Origin: Caryophanales bacterium UBA6356 | GTDB lineage: Bacteria > Bacillota_I > Bacilli_A > RFN20 > CAG-826 | NCBI GenBank assembly: GCA_002440125.1 | Contig: DJRQ01000038.1 | Coordinates: forward strand, 10,060 to 73,937 | Reading direction: 5' to 3' | Length of the DNA stretch: 63,878 nt | Shown here: positions 43,694 to 52,882 of the stretch, piece after piece | Numbering within the stretch: the first letter of the stretch is position 1 | Layout: every line of letters begins with the position of its first letter | Notes under the pieces: model-generated | What the model saw: only the letters and a program-made list of their open reading frames with translations | Told to the model about the DNA's origin: nothing | The model's database searches: none | Made by a program: the position numbers and the translations under genes

Positions 43694-46252
43694 CTATTCC
43701 ACGCTTTTGAGGGACTCGACCATGGCGATCTTTTTCGACTTGAAGCCAAAGAAGAGATTGACGAAGAAAGCGACGACGAAAGTCAAAAGGAAGCTATAGA
43801 AGAAGGAAAGAGGAGAAACATAATAGAGGTAAGTCACAAGCTCCACTTTGTTAAGCGAAAGCACCGCGAGCATAAAAGGGTAGCCAAGGGCCAAACCGCA
43901 CAAAACGCCAAGCGATGTCAGAAACATCGTCTCTAATAAAAGGCTTAGAACGATCTCTCTTAAGCTAAAGCCCAAGACTTTCAAGGTCGCAATATCCCTA
44001 CTCCTTTCATTGAAGTTCAAAAGAGCAAGATTATAAAGAACAACAAGAGCCAACAATATGGCAAAGATCTTAACTGCTCCCGTCATGACGAGAACCCCTT
44101 GAAGGACGTTATTGATCTTCAAGCGCCAATCCGCTTTGCTTTGGGAAGTCAAAAGATATGGTAGCTTTTCTTTTAAAGCGCGCCGTACTTTTTCGATATC
44201 CGTTCCTTTCTCCAAATCAAGGTACACGCCATTATAACTAAGTTCTTCTCCTCTAAAGATGTCGTTACTTGAATACAAAGCGATGCCACTATAGAAGAAA
44301 GCCTCGTAAAAGAAAGCGATTTTGGACGTATGTTTGACGTTTCCGATGGAGAAGGTAATCCATTCCCCTTCTTGGAGCGACAAAGACTCTTGGATCTTTT
44401 TAGAGACTGCCACTTCATCGTTTTTTAGTCCTCGAGCGAAAGCGAAATGGGTGTTTTCTGCGCCCGTTAACACGTAGATCGTTGAATTCACGCTTAGAGA
44501 AGAAGGATTCTCTACCTTACTCACGTTGTTTTGATACATCTCGAAGCCAGAAATGCCTTCTATTTCCGAAATATCTTCGGCAAAATCCCCTTCTTTTTTC
44601 CCTTCGCTAAAGGTTAAAGTGAAATCGCAATCGCCCACTTTCGCTAAATCGTGATTAATGCCATAGTTAACAGTATCCTCAATGCCATAACCCGTCAAAA
44701 GAAGGGCAGTACAGCCCATCACTCCTACCACCACCATGATGGACTTCACGATATTCACGCGAATATTGCGAAAAGCCATCTTGGTCGAAAGGAACAAAGC
44801 ACTTTCCTTTTTTCTGGCCCCCTTTCTTTTGCCTTTCGCTTTAAAAGCGGGAAGAGAAGGTCGCATGCTTTCGGAAGGATTGAGAGAAGCTTCTTTATAG
44901 ACGACTAAAAGAGTCGTTAAAGCGCTCGCCAAAAGAAAAAGAACAGCCGATAGGATTCCTTGGAAGATGGGGAAAACATACCGAAGATCTGGAAGAGTGT
45001 AGATAAGGCCATATTTGTTCCCCATGATAAGAGGTATAAGAATCGGGCCGATGATTTCGCCTATAAGAATGCCAAGAAAGACCAAAGAACAAACAAGGCC
45101 TACATAAAAGAGAAGAATGCCGTTTTTAGAAACGCCGATGGCTTTCAAAGTACCTATCTGGGAACGTTCCTTCAGAATCATTTGACTAGTCGTTACCAGA
45201 ATCACTAAAACCGCTACAAAAAAGAAAACGAAGGGAAAGAGATAAGTGAACCCTTTGGCTTGATTCATCTCGCTCTCAATCGTCAAAAAGAAAGGCATAT
45301 TCTCTCTCGAATTGACAGAGACGAAAGAATAACGTCCCTCTCGAAGGCTTTCCTTGAGAGCGTTTTCCACATATTTCAAGCGGGTTTTGTCAGGAATTTT
45401 TAATAAATACTGGTTTGGAGCAACTCCATAAACGCCATCGCTTTCGCTAAAATAGCCTAGTTCTATGAAGACTTCCGCGATGGTTTTTAAGGCGTCGTCT
45501 TTTTCTTTTTCCGATAAGGAAGATAGCAAACGCGAAGAAAAATCTTCTTTCAAAGACTTCATAAACATCGAGGAACTCACCAGAAGAGTGCTCGTCCCAT
45601 AGCTCGCTTTGGTGATGTTTTCGGGATATTTCATAATCCCTGTCACCTCGAAATCCAAAGTCCACTTGTTTTCCAAAAAAGGGTTTTTCCCTTCTTCGAA
45701 ATAGGAATCCAATCCGAGGAGCTTCGATAAAGAAAGGAAGGTCTTATGGAAACTTGAAAGGTCATAGACGACGGACGCCTTTTCTCCAATGCCATAAAAG
45801 CCATAGACATCCATGGCTTCGCTCTTTTTGCTTATGGCCTCGTCGATGTAGCAAAAATAAGTGTCCGATTGTTTTTCTATAAATTCCGTATCGAATGGAC
45901 GGCTAATGGTCGGCAAAGCATCCGATATGGCAATTAGAACGCTATGGGAACCAAGGCTGGCGCTTAACTCAAAGCGTTTTTCGTAGCCCTCACCCGCTCC
46001 CAATAAGGAAGCAATCTTCTCTTCGTCTTTTTCGGTATAACGAGAGGAGGTCACCCAAAGGTCGGCCATATTCCCAGAAGCATATGTTTCCGACACACGG
46101 CTTTGGAGACTAACCACATTCGCTTCCAATCCGACAAAGAGAGTAACGGCAATTGCGCCAATGGCGATAATCGCCAAAAACTGCGTCAAATGATGGCGCA
46201 CTTCTCGCCATGCCAAACGCAAAAAGAGCAGGAAAGTCCTTCTTTTCTTCAC
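43694..46252 (-). CDS. FtsX/MacB-type ABC transporter permease
   Basis: 852 residues: an N-terminal membrane helix (LTQFLAIIAIGAIAVTLFVG), a large extracytoplasmic domain to about 325, an FtsX core with three helices about 330-440 (TYLFPFVFFFVAVLVILVTTS), a second helix and extracytoplasmic domain, and a final FtsX core about 735-850. This is the long two-FtsX-domain form seen in Firmicutes lipoprotein or antimicrobial peptide transporters. Overlaps the ATPase gene upstream by 4 nt. Confidence 0.9.
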   Translation of the reverse strand: MKKRRTFLLFLRLAWREVRHHLTQFLAIIAIGAIAVTLFVGLEANVVSLQSRVSETYASGNMADLWVTSSRYTEKDEEKIASLLGAGEGYEKRFELSASLGSHSVLIAISDALPTISRPFDTEFIEKQSDTYFCYIDEAISKKSEAMDVYGFYGIGEKASVVYDLSSFHKTFLSLSKLLGLDSYFEEGKNPFLENKWTLDFEVTGIMKYPENITKASYGTSTLLVSSSMFMKSLKEDFSSRLLSSLSEKEKDDALKTIAEVFIELGYFSESDGVYGVAPNQYLLKIPDKTRLKYVENALKESLREGRYSFVSVNSRENMPFFLTIESEMNQAKGFTYLFPFVFFFVAVLVILVTTSQMILKERSQIGTLKAIGVSKNGILLFYVGLVCSLVFLGILIGEIIGPILIPLIMGNKYGLIYTLPDLRYVFPIFQGILSAVLFLLASALTTLLVVYKEASLNPSESMRPSLPAFKAKGKRKGARKKESALFLSTKMAFRNIRVNIVKSIMVVVGVMGCTALLLTGYGIEDTVNYGINHDLAKVGDCDFTLTFSEGKKEGDFAEDISEIEGISGFEMYQNNVSKVENPSSLSVNSTIYVLTGAENTHFAFARGLKNDEVAVSKKIQESLSLQEGEWITFSIGNVKHTSKIAFFYEAFFYSGIALYSSNDIFRGEELSYNGVYLDLEKGTDIEKVRRALKEKLPYLLTSQSKADWRLKINNVLQGVLVMTGAVKIFAILLALVVLYNLALLNFNERSRDIATLKVLGFSLREIVLSLLLETMFLTSLGVLCGLALGYPFMLAVLSLNKVELVTYLYYVSPLSFFYSFLLTFVVAFFVNLFFGFKSKKIAMVESLKSVE

Positions 46253-46953
46253 CAGGCAATATCCTCAGGATTCTTAGGGGAAGAACAAATTTCATTGTTG
46301 GCAATCGAACCATCGCGAATCGTGATGAGACGATCGCAAACTTGAGCGAGAGCGCTGTTATGAGTCACGACGATAACGGTTTTATGAAATTCCTTCGAAA
46401 CGCGTTTAAGCAAGGAAACAACGCTTCCCCCCGTTTTGCTATCCAAAGCCCCCGTTGGTTCATCGCAAAGCAAGAGAGTCGGGTTTTTAACGATGGCTCT
46501 GGCGATGGAAACGCGTTGTTGTTCGCCACCCGAGAGTTCGCTTGGGAAGTTATTCGCCCTTTTGGAAAGGCCAACCTCCGAAAGAATCTTTTCGCTTTCA
46601 AAGGGGCTTTTTGACAAGGATGCAGCCAATTCGACGTTCTCAAGCGCCGTTAAATTCGGAATGAGGTTATAGAATTGAAAAACGAAACCGATCTCATTTC
46701 TTCGAAAAAAAGAAAGCTCTTTCTCGGTGTATTCGGTAACATCTTCCCCATTGAGAAGATAGGTACCGCTCGTCGCTTTATCCATGCCGCCAAGAATATT
46801 CAAAAGAGTGCTTTTCCCAGCGCCGGAAGCGCCAAGGATAACGACGAATTCTCCGCTTTCGATTTCAAAGGAGGCGTCGTGGAGAGCTTTGACCTCATTC
46901 GACTGGCCGGAATGGTAGATTTTAGCGATATTTTGAAAGACGATTTGAGGCAT
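46249..46953 (-). CDS. MacB/LolD-type ABC transporter ATP-binding protein
   Basis: 234 residues; Walker A GASGAGKST near 41, Q-loop FVFQFYNLIPNLTALENVE, signature LSGGEQQR near 140, Walker B LLLCDEPTGALD, His switch VVVTHN. The phrase FYNLIPNLTALENVE is typical of the LolD/MacB branch. Partner of the FtsX permease that follows with a 4-nt overlap. Confidence 0.94.
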   Translation of the reverse strand: MPQIVFQNIAKIYHSGQSNEVKALHDASFEIESGEFVVILGASGAGKSTLLNILGGMDKATSGTYLLNGEDVTEYTEKELSFFRRNEIGFVFQFYNLIPNLTALENVELAASLSKSPFESEKILSEVGLSKRANNFPSELSGGEQQRVSIARAIVKNPTLLLCDEPTGALDSKTGGSVVSLLKRVSKEFHKTVIVVTHNSALAQVCDRLITIRDGSIANNEICSSPKNPEDIAW

Positions 46954-47007
46954 GGAAAAATCTTAATTTCGCCTACCGAAAAGGGCAAGAGGAAAGAGAA
47001 GGGAAAC

Positions 47008-47044
47008 AAAAAGAGAGAAGCTCCTTTAAAAAGCAACTTCTCTC
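47008..47044 (-). terminator. Terminator of the PepC gene
   Basis: On the minus strand GAGAGAAG and CTTCTCTC form a perfect 8-bp stem around a 16-nt loop, followed by TTTTTGTTT, 16 nt after the pepC stop. Confidence 0.7.
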
Positions 47045-47059
47045 GGTAGAAAGCACGAT

Positions 47060-48400
47060 TTAGTCGGCTAAGGTTCCCATTGGATCCCAAGGATGCAAAT
47101 GAGTCGGTTCAGCGTTAGCCGCTTCCTTTTCTTCCTCCGTTAGATATTTCTTGTTAATGACGGCTTGATAGACGAAGGTGTCGAACCAGCTTTGGCTCAT
47201 GACGTAATAGCCTTTAAGGCCATTGTCCGGTCCCCAACTATTCTCGATCTTCCAACGATTTGGAATGCCGTTTTCGAGATTGACGCCCACAATCACCATC
47301 GCGTGATTCATAGCGCTATTCCAGTAATCGAGCATAGTCGCCTTATCGAATTCGATCGAGAAGCCAAAAGCGCTCTTGTAATCGAAGGCGTGGTCATTCC
47401 AGCTAAAGCTATTGCGATCGCGATAGAAAGAGACATCGCTTCCAAACCAAACGGGTTCGTTATTCGAAAGTTGTTTGACGATAAGCTCTTTGATTCTTTC
47501 CATCGGAAGATTCAAATGGTTGATGGGCTTCCCCTCCACCACATTGCCAAGATAATCGATGGTGAAATTCTTAAGATAGGGCTTATCTTCCGTCGGGGAA
47601 TGGATGATGGATTGATATTCGTCGATCTTGCTACCAATATACTTTTCAAAGAAGGAAAGGGGGGTGAGTCCTTTTTCCACGTGATATCCTTTGTCGTTTT
47701 CGTATTCAAAGTCGAAGCTCTTAGGGGGAACGCCGAAGGAATTCAAGAAGAAGTGATAGATTTTTTCCATCGTCTCTTCCTTCAAAGCGCGTGCTTCATC
47801 CATTTTCCCTTCTTTAAGAAGAGGAGCCGCATCCGAAGCGAAATGGCGAATGACGCAATTCACGATTTGATCGCCTTCTCTCGTCCCTTCCGACTGATAG
47901 GTCTCAGGGAATTTGTCTTGAGGAACAAGACCGTACTTTTTCACGAGATTCACGAACATATCCCATTGGCCGCCATCGCTCACGGGATTGCTCAAAATGA
48001 AGTGCAGTTCACGATCATCGTGGTCACGATCCCCAAGCTTCAGGATCGTTTCGAGAGCGAAGTTGCTTTTTTCGATCTTGTCGTAAAGGGAAATATAGTT
48101 TTGGGAGAGTTCGAACTTATGGAGGCCACATTTCTTAGCCACGATTTCGCGGAGGACATTAAGGCCAGCGAAAATCCAACAACGACCGCTTTGCTTTTGA
48201 TTGGCGACCGGAAGCGTCTTCAAATCAATCGAGAAAGCGGGCGTTACCTCTTTTAGAGAAGCGCTTTCGAAAATAACATTCGAGATGGCGTGTCTGCTTA
48301 ATGCGTGGCGAACGACGCTGTTTTTGGGGTTTCTTTCGTAATCGGTGAGAATATCGGCGGTCTTTTTTTCGTTCAAGGCGCCTATGCAAGTTTGTTTCAT
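47060..48400 (-). CDS. pepC: Aminopeptidase C (bleomycin hydrolase family)
   Basis: 446 residues from ATG 48400, which follows AAAAGGAG; the frame extends to a TTG at 48424. Cysteine peptidase C1B: catalytic Cys74 in QKQSGRCWIFA, His in NHAMVIVGV near 365 and Asn in IENSWG near 387. Cytosolic peptide trimming for amino acid supply. Divergent from pepT, so two peptidases share one intergenic region. Confidence 0.95.
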   Translation of the reverse strand: MKQTCIGALNEKKTADILTDYERNPKNSVVRHALSRHAISNVIFESASLKEVTPAFSIDLKTLPVANQKQSGRCWIFAGLNVLREIVAKKCGLHKFELSQNYISLYDKIEKSNFALETILKLGDRDHDDRELHFILSNPVSDGGQWDMFVNLVKKYGLVPQDKFPETYQSEGTREGDQIVNCVIRHFASDAAPLLKEGKMDEARALKEETMEKIYHFFLNSFGVPPKSFDFEYENDKGYHVEKGLTPLSFFEKYIGSKIDEYQSIIHSPTEDKPYLKNFTIDYLGNVVEGKPINHLNLPMERIKELIVKQLSNNEPVWFGSDVSFYRDRNSFSWNDHAFDYKSAFGFSIEFDKATMLDYWNSAMNHAMVIVGVNLENGIPNRWKIENSWGPDNGLKGYYVMSQSWFDTFVYQAVINKKYLTEEEKEAANAEPTHLHPWDPMGTLAD

Positions 48401-48533
48401 ATAACTCCTTTTTTCGTTTCGCAAAACAAATCTCGCTTATTTTAACGCTCAAAGAGGATATCGCAATAAAAAAGGCTTTACCCCTTTTTAGAGAAGGGGA
48501 TTACAATAATGAAGTTAGTGAGAGGTAACTACC

Positions 48534-49739
48534 ATGAAAGAAGATAAAGCGCTCGAAAGATTCTTGCGTTACGTGAAAATCGACACCCAAAGCGACGAAA
48601 ATAGCTCCTCGTCCCCAAGTACGGCCAAACAGCTAAACTTAGCGAAAGCGTTAAAAGAAGAACTCGAAGGCTTGGGGATGATGGTCGAAATCGACCGATA
48701 TGGACGTGTTTATTCGCATTTGGCTGGCGAAAAAGGCCTTGATGTCATCGGGCTCAATTCCCATATGGACACCGCTTTAGAATGTTCGGGAAAAGATGTG
48801 AAACCACAAATCATCGAGAATTACGACGGAAAAGACATCCGCCTCAATAAGGACGTCACGATGTCGCCAAAAGACTTCCCTTCTTTGAATGGACATATCG
48901 GAGATACCCTCGTTGTCACTTCCGGCGATACTCTTTTGGGTGGAGACGATAAAGCGGGCATCGCCATCATCATGAGCGTTCTAAGCTATCTCCACGAGCA
49001 TCCCGAAATCAAACATCACCCTCTTTCCATTTTATTCACGCCAGATGAGGAGATCGGAAGAGGGCCCGAGCATTTCGATGCCAAGAAGTTCGGAGCGGAC
49101 TACGCCTACACAATCGATGGCGATTATCCGAATCACATCGACATCGATAATTTCAATGGCTCCCATGCCGATCTCACCTTTAAGGGCGTTGAAATCCATC
49201 CAGGCGAAGCCAAAGGAAAGCTCATAAACGCCATTCGCTTGGCCGAGGAATTCGACTCCTTGCTTCCCGTTTTCGATAAACCGGAATATACGGAAGGCTA
49301 CGAAGGCTTTAATCACCTTCTCCATATCGAAGGGACAAGCGGCCTTTGCAAAACCCACTATATTTTAAGAAATCACTGCAAAACCCTCCTCGAAAAGCAA
49401 AAGCAAGACTTCGAGAATGCCCTCAAATTCATGCAAAAGAAATATCCGAAGGCAGAAATCACACTCTCTATCGCGGATGATTACCGCAACATGCACGAGG
49501 TGCTTGAAAAGGATCCCCGGGCCATAGAGCACGCGAAAAAAGCCTTCGAAAGCTTAGGCATCACCCCTCTTTCTTTGCCCGTACGCGGCGGAACGGATGG
49601 CGCGACTTTCTCCTTTAAAGGCTGCCCTACCCCTAACCTTGGCACGGGAAGCTATAACCACCATGGCCGATACGAGTATTTAAGTCTTAGAGACTTCCAT
49701 CGAATGATTGACATCGTTTTGGCAATCGTGAAGGCTTAG
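48534..49739 (+). CDS. pepT: Peptidase T (tripeptide aminopeptidase)
   Basis: 401 residues, M20 metallopeptidase. SHMDTALEC near 81 and LGGDDKAGIAI near 142 carry zinc ligands and the catalytic Asp; TPDEEIGRG near 173 has the general-base Glu; the final ligand His lies in GSYNHHGRYEYLS near 380. The dimerisation insert (HIDIDNFNGSHADL..HPGEAKG) is complete. Cleaves N-terminal residues of tripeptides. Confidence 0.96.
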   Translation: MKEDKALERFLRYVKIDTQSDENSSSSPSTAKQLNLAKALKEELEGLGMMVEIDRYGRVYSHLAGEKGLDVIGLNSHMDTALECSGKDVKPQIIENYDGKDIRLNKDVTMSPKDFPSLNGHIGDTLVVTSGDTLLGGDDKAGIAIIMSVLSYLHEHPEIKHHPLSILFTPDEEIGRGPEHFDAKKFGADYAYTIDGDYPNHIDIDNFNGSHADLTFKGVEIHPGEAKGKLINAIRLAEEFDSLLPVFDKPEYTEGYEGFNHLLHIEGTSGLCKTHYILRNHCKTLLEKQKQDFENALKFMQKKYPKAEITLSIADDYRNMHEVLEKDPRAIEHAKKAFESLGITPLSLPVRGGTDGATFSFKGCPTPNLGTGSYNHHGRYEYLSLRDFHRMIDIVLAIVKA

Positions 49740-49756
49740 TTTCTCTTTAACCTTCT

Positions 49757-49783
49757 AAGTCAGGCGAACCCTGGCTTTTTTTT
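49757..49783 (+). terminator. Terminator of pepT
   Basis: AAGTCAGG and CCTGGCTT form an 8-bp stem (one G-U) with a 5-nt loop, followed by T7. Confidence 0.8.
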
Positions 49784-49836
49784 GATAGCTACCGCTTCTT
49801 TCGCTCTAAACGAAAATCCTTTGGCCGCTTCCAAAA

Positions 49837-49856
49837 TAAAAAAAGCCCAGAAGGGC
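49837..49856 (-). terminator. Terminator of tRNA-Gln
   Basis: On the minus strand GCCC TTCT GGGC followed by TTTTTTT, 14 nt after the tRNA. Confidence 0.65.
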
Positions 49857-49869
49857 AAGAAGCAAATTT

Positions 49870-49944
49870 TGGCTGGGGTGACTGGGATCGGACCAGTGCA
49901 TGAGGGTTTCAGAGACCCTTGCCTTACCGCTTGGCTACACCCCA
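49870..49944 (-). tRNA. tRNA-Gln(CTG) with atypical T loop
   Basis: Acceptor TGGGGTG/CACCCCA, anticodon stem AGGGT/ACCCT with loop CTCTGAA (anticodon CTG), T stem ACTGG/CCAGT and encoded CCA. The T loop reads TCCGATC, so position 55 is C where almost all tRNAs have U (pseudouridine). Confidence 0.88.
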
Positions 49945-50021
49945 AGAGCAAACAATATTTTACACATACCGTTTTAGAGAGCAACTAAGAAAAACAAGGA
50001 TATTGGAGATTCTCTCACCCC

Positions 50022-50546
50022 TTATTCCTTCTTCTTTATAGGCTTCTCCTCTGGCGTTTTCGTAAGAGCTTTCGATTTGGCGTATCGCTCTGGATTCTCT
50101 TTAAACCACGCCATCATAAGAAGCCCAAAGACAAAGAAAACGCCTTCAAAGACAAGAAGGAAAACGCTATAGGTCCTTAGGAGCGACACCATCTCTTCTT
50201 CTTCTTTGAACGTATAAGAAGAAAGAAGCAACATCAACCCGCTAAATAGCAAAGCGATACGGATAGACGCATAGAGAATATCGAGGGAAAAGAAGTAAGA
50301 TTCGCTTTTTCGAAGAGGCAAGAAGGAAAGAAGAAGCAAAACGACGTAAAGAAGAAGCGAAAGCAAACTAAAAGCCCCGAAAGCGTAGATAATCCAAGAA
50401 GCCTCACCCACGCCTTTCTTAGCCAAAAGGAAATAAAGAAAGAGACCGCTCCCAAAAAGAGTCAATAAGCCAAGGATAATGTAAGAAGAGAGATGAAAAA
50501 GAACTTTCAGACGCGCCTTAAGAGTCATTTGAATGCCATTACCCAT
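50022..50546 (-). CDS. Four-helix membrane protein, unknown
   Basis: 174 residues with four predicted membrane helices (about 15-40, 48-72, 84-106, 120-142) and a Lys/Glu-rich cytosolic tail ending KKKE. AAGGAG lies 6 nt before ATG 50546. Last gene of a unit that starts with the ArsP_2-type permease and the 47-residue protein; may be an accessory of that permease. No named family recognised. Confidence 0.65.
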   Translation of the reverse strand: MGNGIQMTLKARLKVLFHLSSYIILGLLTLFGSGLFLYFLLAKKGVGEASWIIYAFGAFSLLSLLLYVVLLLLSFLPLRKSESYFFSLDILYASIRIALLFSGLMLLLSSYTFKEEEEMVSLLRTYSVFLLVFEGVFFVFGLLMMAWFKENPERYAKSKALTKTPEEKPIKKKE

Positions 50547-50561
50547 ACCACTCCTTCCTAG

Positions 50562-50705
50562 CTAGTATGAATCGATATGATCCCGATAGCGATAGGAACC
50601 ATTCGAATGGTTCTCGGGTTCGATCTCCCTCTCGTGAAGCATATCAATATCTTCTCCGGTCCGTTCTTTCTTTTTAGGAACGTAGGGTTTCTTCTTTTCG
50701 TTCAT
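50562..50705 (-). CDS. 47-residue charged protein, unknown
   Basis: The ATG overlaps the stop of the ArsP_2-type permease as ATGA, with GGTGAG upstream, and the stop lies 15 nt before the next gene. The product begins MNEKKKPYVPKKKERTGED and ends RYRDHIDSY: basic N-terminus, acidic middle, Tyr/Arg-rich end, no hydrophobic segment. The tight overlap argues strongly that it is translated. Function unknown; a regulator or subunit of the adjacent membrane proteins is conceivable. Confidence 0.6.
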   Translation of the reverse strand: MNEKKKPYVPKKKERTGEDIDMLHEREIEPENHSNGSYRYRDHIDSY

Positions 50706-51592
50706 AAGCTCACCCAAATGAAAGAATAGCCTAGAACCAACGAAAAGAAAATGAGAATGCCCATGATCATAAAGGCCTCTTTGAGATTTTTCTTGCTTCT
50801 AAAAAGATAAAGAGGACCCAAGCCCGCATTCATGGCTAAACCCGTTAACAAAGCGCCAAAAGACAAGGCGCTTCCGATATAGAGATCGCTTAAAAGAACG
50901 CTGGAGGCGCAATTGGGAATCATGCCGATGACCAAAGCCGCTAGCGGCGAAAGATAATAATTTGCCGTTAAGAAGCTTTGGATGTCGTCCTCGCCGACCC
51001 CCAAAATCAATAGGCCGAAAAGGAAGGAAACAAGATAGCTATAGAGAAAGATTTTCAAAGAGTGAACGAGAGGATGGAAAAGATGCTCATGCCACTTCCC
51101 TTCGTGCTCTTCTTCGATTTCATGGCCGCAACAGCCTTTGTGGCAAGCCTTCTCGCCTTCGCAACCTTCGAGATGCTCTTCAACCTCCTGATCGTTTCGC
51201 TTGGCCAATAAATCAACCAAAAAGCCAAAAAAAGTTCCAGCCACGATCTTAATGCCCAAAACCGCAAAAGCCATATACCACTTCCCGCTAAAATCGCCTA
51301 GAAGAACTGGAAAAGCTTCGTCGCTTGTCGATAAGAAGATGGCAATTAAGGTGCCAAGAGTCAAATGCCGTTTGAGATAAAGATCGCTTCCTATGACGCT
51401 CATGCCGCATTGTGGAATGGCGCCGACCAAAGATCCGAAAAACGGTCCATAGTGTTTTCCTTTTTCAAGGAGCTTGGCTATCTTTCCCTCGAAAAAGGAC
51501 AAAAGAACGTAGATAACAAGAGCCAAAGCGAGGATTTTGAGAGAATCGTAGAGACTATCGAGAGCGAGCTCTAGGACATTTTCGGCATTCAT
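50702..51592 (-). CDS. ArsP_2-type (putative 10-TM heavy-metal exporter) permease
   Basis: 296 residues with about eight to ten membrane spans in two related halves: GAIPQCGMSVIGSDLYLKRH near 58 and GMIPNCASSVLLSDLYIGSA near 233 are clearly homologous. The central cytosolic loop is rich in Cys, His and Glu (EGCEGEKACHKGCCGHEIEEEHEGKWH in outline, 140-172), a likely metal-binding region. NCBI-type names for this family are putative manganese or arsenic exporter; the substrate is unproven. Confidence 0.8.
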   Translation of the reverse strand: MNAENVLELALDSLYDSLKILALALVIYVLLSFFEGKIAKLLEKGKHYGPFFGSLVGAIPQCGMSVIGSDLYLKRHLTLGTLIAIFLSTSDEAFPVLLGDFSGKWYMAFAVLGIKIVAGTFFGFLVDLLAKRNDQEVEEHLEGCEGEKACHKGCCGHEIEEEHEGKWHEHLFHPLVHSLKIFLYSYLVSFLFGLLILGVGEDDIQSFLTANYYLSPLAALVIGMIPNCASSVLLSDLYIGSALSFGALLTGLAMNAGLGPLYLFRSKKNLKEAFMIMGILIFFSLVLGYSFIWVSL

Positions 51593-51661
51593 ACGCCATT
51601 ATGATACTCTTTTCGTCAAGTCCTTCCTTCTTTTGGATTATAATGAGCAAGAGGTAAAACT

Positions 51662-52489
51662 ATGGCTATAGAAAAATGCACGCATGACTGCTCCTCTTGC
51701 GGTGTGAGCGGATGCAATTCGAGAACGAAGATCCAAAAGCTCGTTCCCAATAAGGCAAGCAAAATCAAAAAGACCATCGCCGTTATGAGTGGCAAAGGCG
51801 GCGTTGGAAAGTCGATGGTCACCTGTTTATTGGCCGTCTCTCTTTTAAACGAAGGAAAGAAGGTGGCCATTTTAGACGCAGATGTGACTGGGCCATCGAT
51901 CCCGAAAGCGTTCGGTCTAAATAACTATCAAGCCTATGGCGATGAAAATGGCATATTCCCCGCCGAAAGCGAAAAGGGCATAAAGCTTCTAAGCGCCAAT
52001 AATCTCTTAGAGGATCCAAGCGCGCCCATTATCTGGCGCGGAAGCCTCGTTTCGAACTTGGTAGCTCAAATGTATACCATGGCCATATTCGAAGAAGTCG
52101 ACGTTCTATTGATCGATATGCCCCCAGGAACGGGGGATATTCCTTTAACGGTCTTCCAACAGATTCCACTCAATAGCGCTATCTTTGTTTCTTCGCCTCA
52201 AGAGCTTGTGGAGGAGGTCGTTAAGAAATCCACCACCATGGCCAAGGAAATGAAGATCAAAGTCCTAGGCCTGGTAGAGAATATGTCTTATGTCGAATGC
52301 CCGAAATGTCACGAAATCATCCATCCTTTCGGCAATAAGGACGGGGAAGAAATAGCGAAGAAACTCGATATCCCCTTCCTTAGCGAACTGCCCATCGATC
52401 CAAAGCTCGCAAAGCTTGTGGACGAAGGGAAAATCGAAGAATATCAGGCAAACTATCTCGATAAGGCAATCCAAGCGATTCTAAGCTAA
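51662..52489 (+). CDS. Mrp/NBP35-family iron-sulfur carrier ATPase
   Basis: 275 residues. The N-terminus has four Cys (6, 10, 13, 18; CTHDCSSCGVSGC), as in archaeal/bacterial NBP35-like forms, then the deviant P-loop SGKGGVGKS (43-51), DADVTGPSIPK, MPPGTGD near 158 and the CPKC pair near 217 that binds a bridging cluster at the dimer interface. Delivers Fe-S clusters to apo-proteins. Single gene closed by a strong terminator. Confidence 0.93.
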   Translation: MAIEKCTHDCSSCGVSGCNSRTKIQKLVPNKASKIKKTIAVMSGKGGVGKSMVTCLLAVSLLNEGKKVAILDADVTGPSIPKAFGLNNYQAYGDENGIFPAESEKGIKLLSANNLLEDPSAPIIWRGSLVSNLVAQMYTMAIFEEVDVLLIDMPPGTGDIPLTVFQQIPLNSAIFVSSPQELVEEVVKKSTTMAKEMKIKVLGLVENMSYVECPKCHEIIHPFGNKDGEEIAKKLDIPFLSELPIDPKLAKLVDEGKIEEYQANYLDKAIQAILS

Positions 52490-52497
52490 TCTTCCAG

Positions 52498-52525
52498 GGG
52501 GCCTATTCTAAAAGGCCCCTTTTTT
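52498..52525 (+). terminator. Terminator of the Mrp ATPase gene
   Basis: GGGGCCT and AGGCCCC form a 7-bp stem with an 8-nt loop followed by six T, 9 nt after the stop. Confidence 0.9.
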
Positions 52526-52529
52526 GTGC

Positions 52530-52558
52530 TTGCAATGTATACCCTATGGGGGTATTAC
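52530..52558 (+). promoter_or_regulatory. csoR-copA promoter with CsoR operator
   Basis: TTGCAA (52530-52535) and TATTAC (52553-52558) are spaced 17 nt. Between and over the -10 lies ATACCC TATGG GGGTAT (52539-52555), matching the known CsoR box type of GC-centred TACCC/GGGTA dyads. Copper binding to CsoR should release it and open the operon. Confidence 0.85.
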
Positions 52559-52577
52559 TTAGAAGGAGGATAATCCC

Positions 52578-52880
52578 ATGGAAAAATGCTCATGCGAGAA
52601 GAAAAGCAAAAGAATCCCCCGAGACCCCAAAGAAAAGAAAGATCTCGAAAATCGGATAAGCCGCATCCAAGGACAACTTAATGGGGTTAAGAAGATGATC
52701 GAGGAAGACCGCTACTGCGGGGATATATTGATACAAGTCGCGGCTATTGAAAAAGCACTCGAAAAAGTAGCCCTCATCCTCTTAAAAACGCATATGAAAA
52801 CATGCGTCAAGGACGATATCTTAGAAGGAAATAGCGCCATTATCGACGAAACCATTTCCTTAGTGGAAAGGCTTAAATAG
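52578..52880 (+). CDS. csoR: Copper-sensing transcriptional repressor
   Basis: 100 residues, all-helical DUF156/CsoR fold. The Cu(I) ligands Cys47 (RYCGDIL), His72 and Cys76 (THMKTC) are in the family's x-C-H-C arrangement; RISRIQGQLNGVKKM is the signature of helix 1. An AAGGAGG ribosome binding site precedes it, and its own operator is in the promoter. Two nucleotides separate it from copA. Confidence 0.95.
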   Translation: MEKCSCEKKSKRIPRDPKEKKDLENRISRIQGQLNGVKKMIEEDRYCGDILIQVAAIEKALEKVALILLKTHMKTCVKDDILEGNSAIIDETISLVERLK

Positions 52881-52882
52881 TT

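Noticed and set aside
47165..48256. 363-codon open frame antisense to pepC
   Set aside because: It is the complement of a well-identified peptidase gene, has no ribosome binding site and encodes no recognisable motif; it reflects codon usage of pepC.
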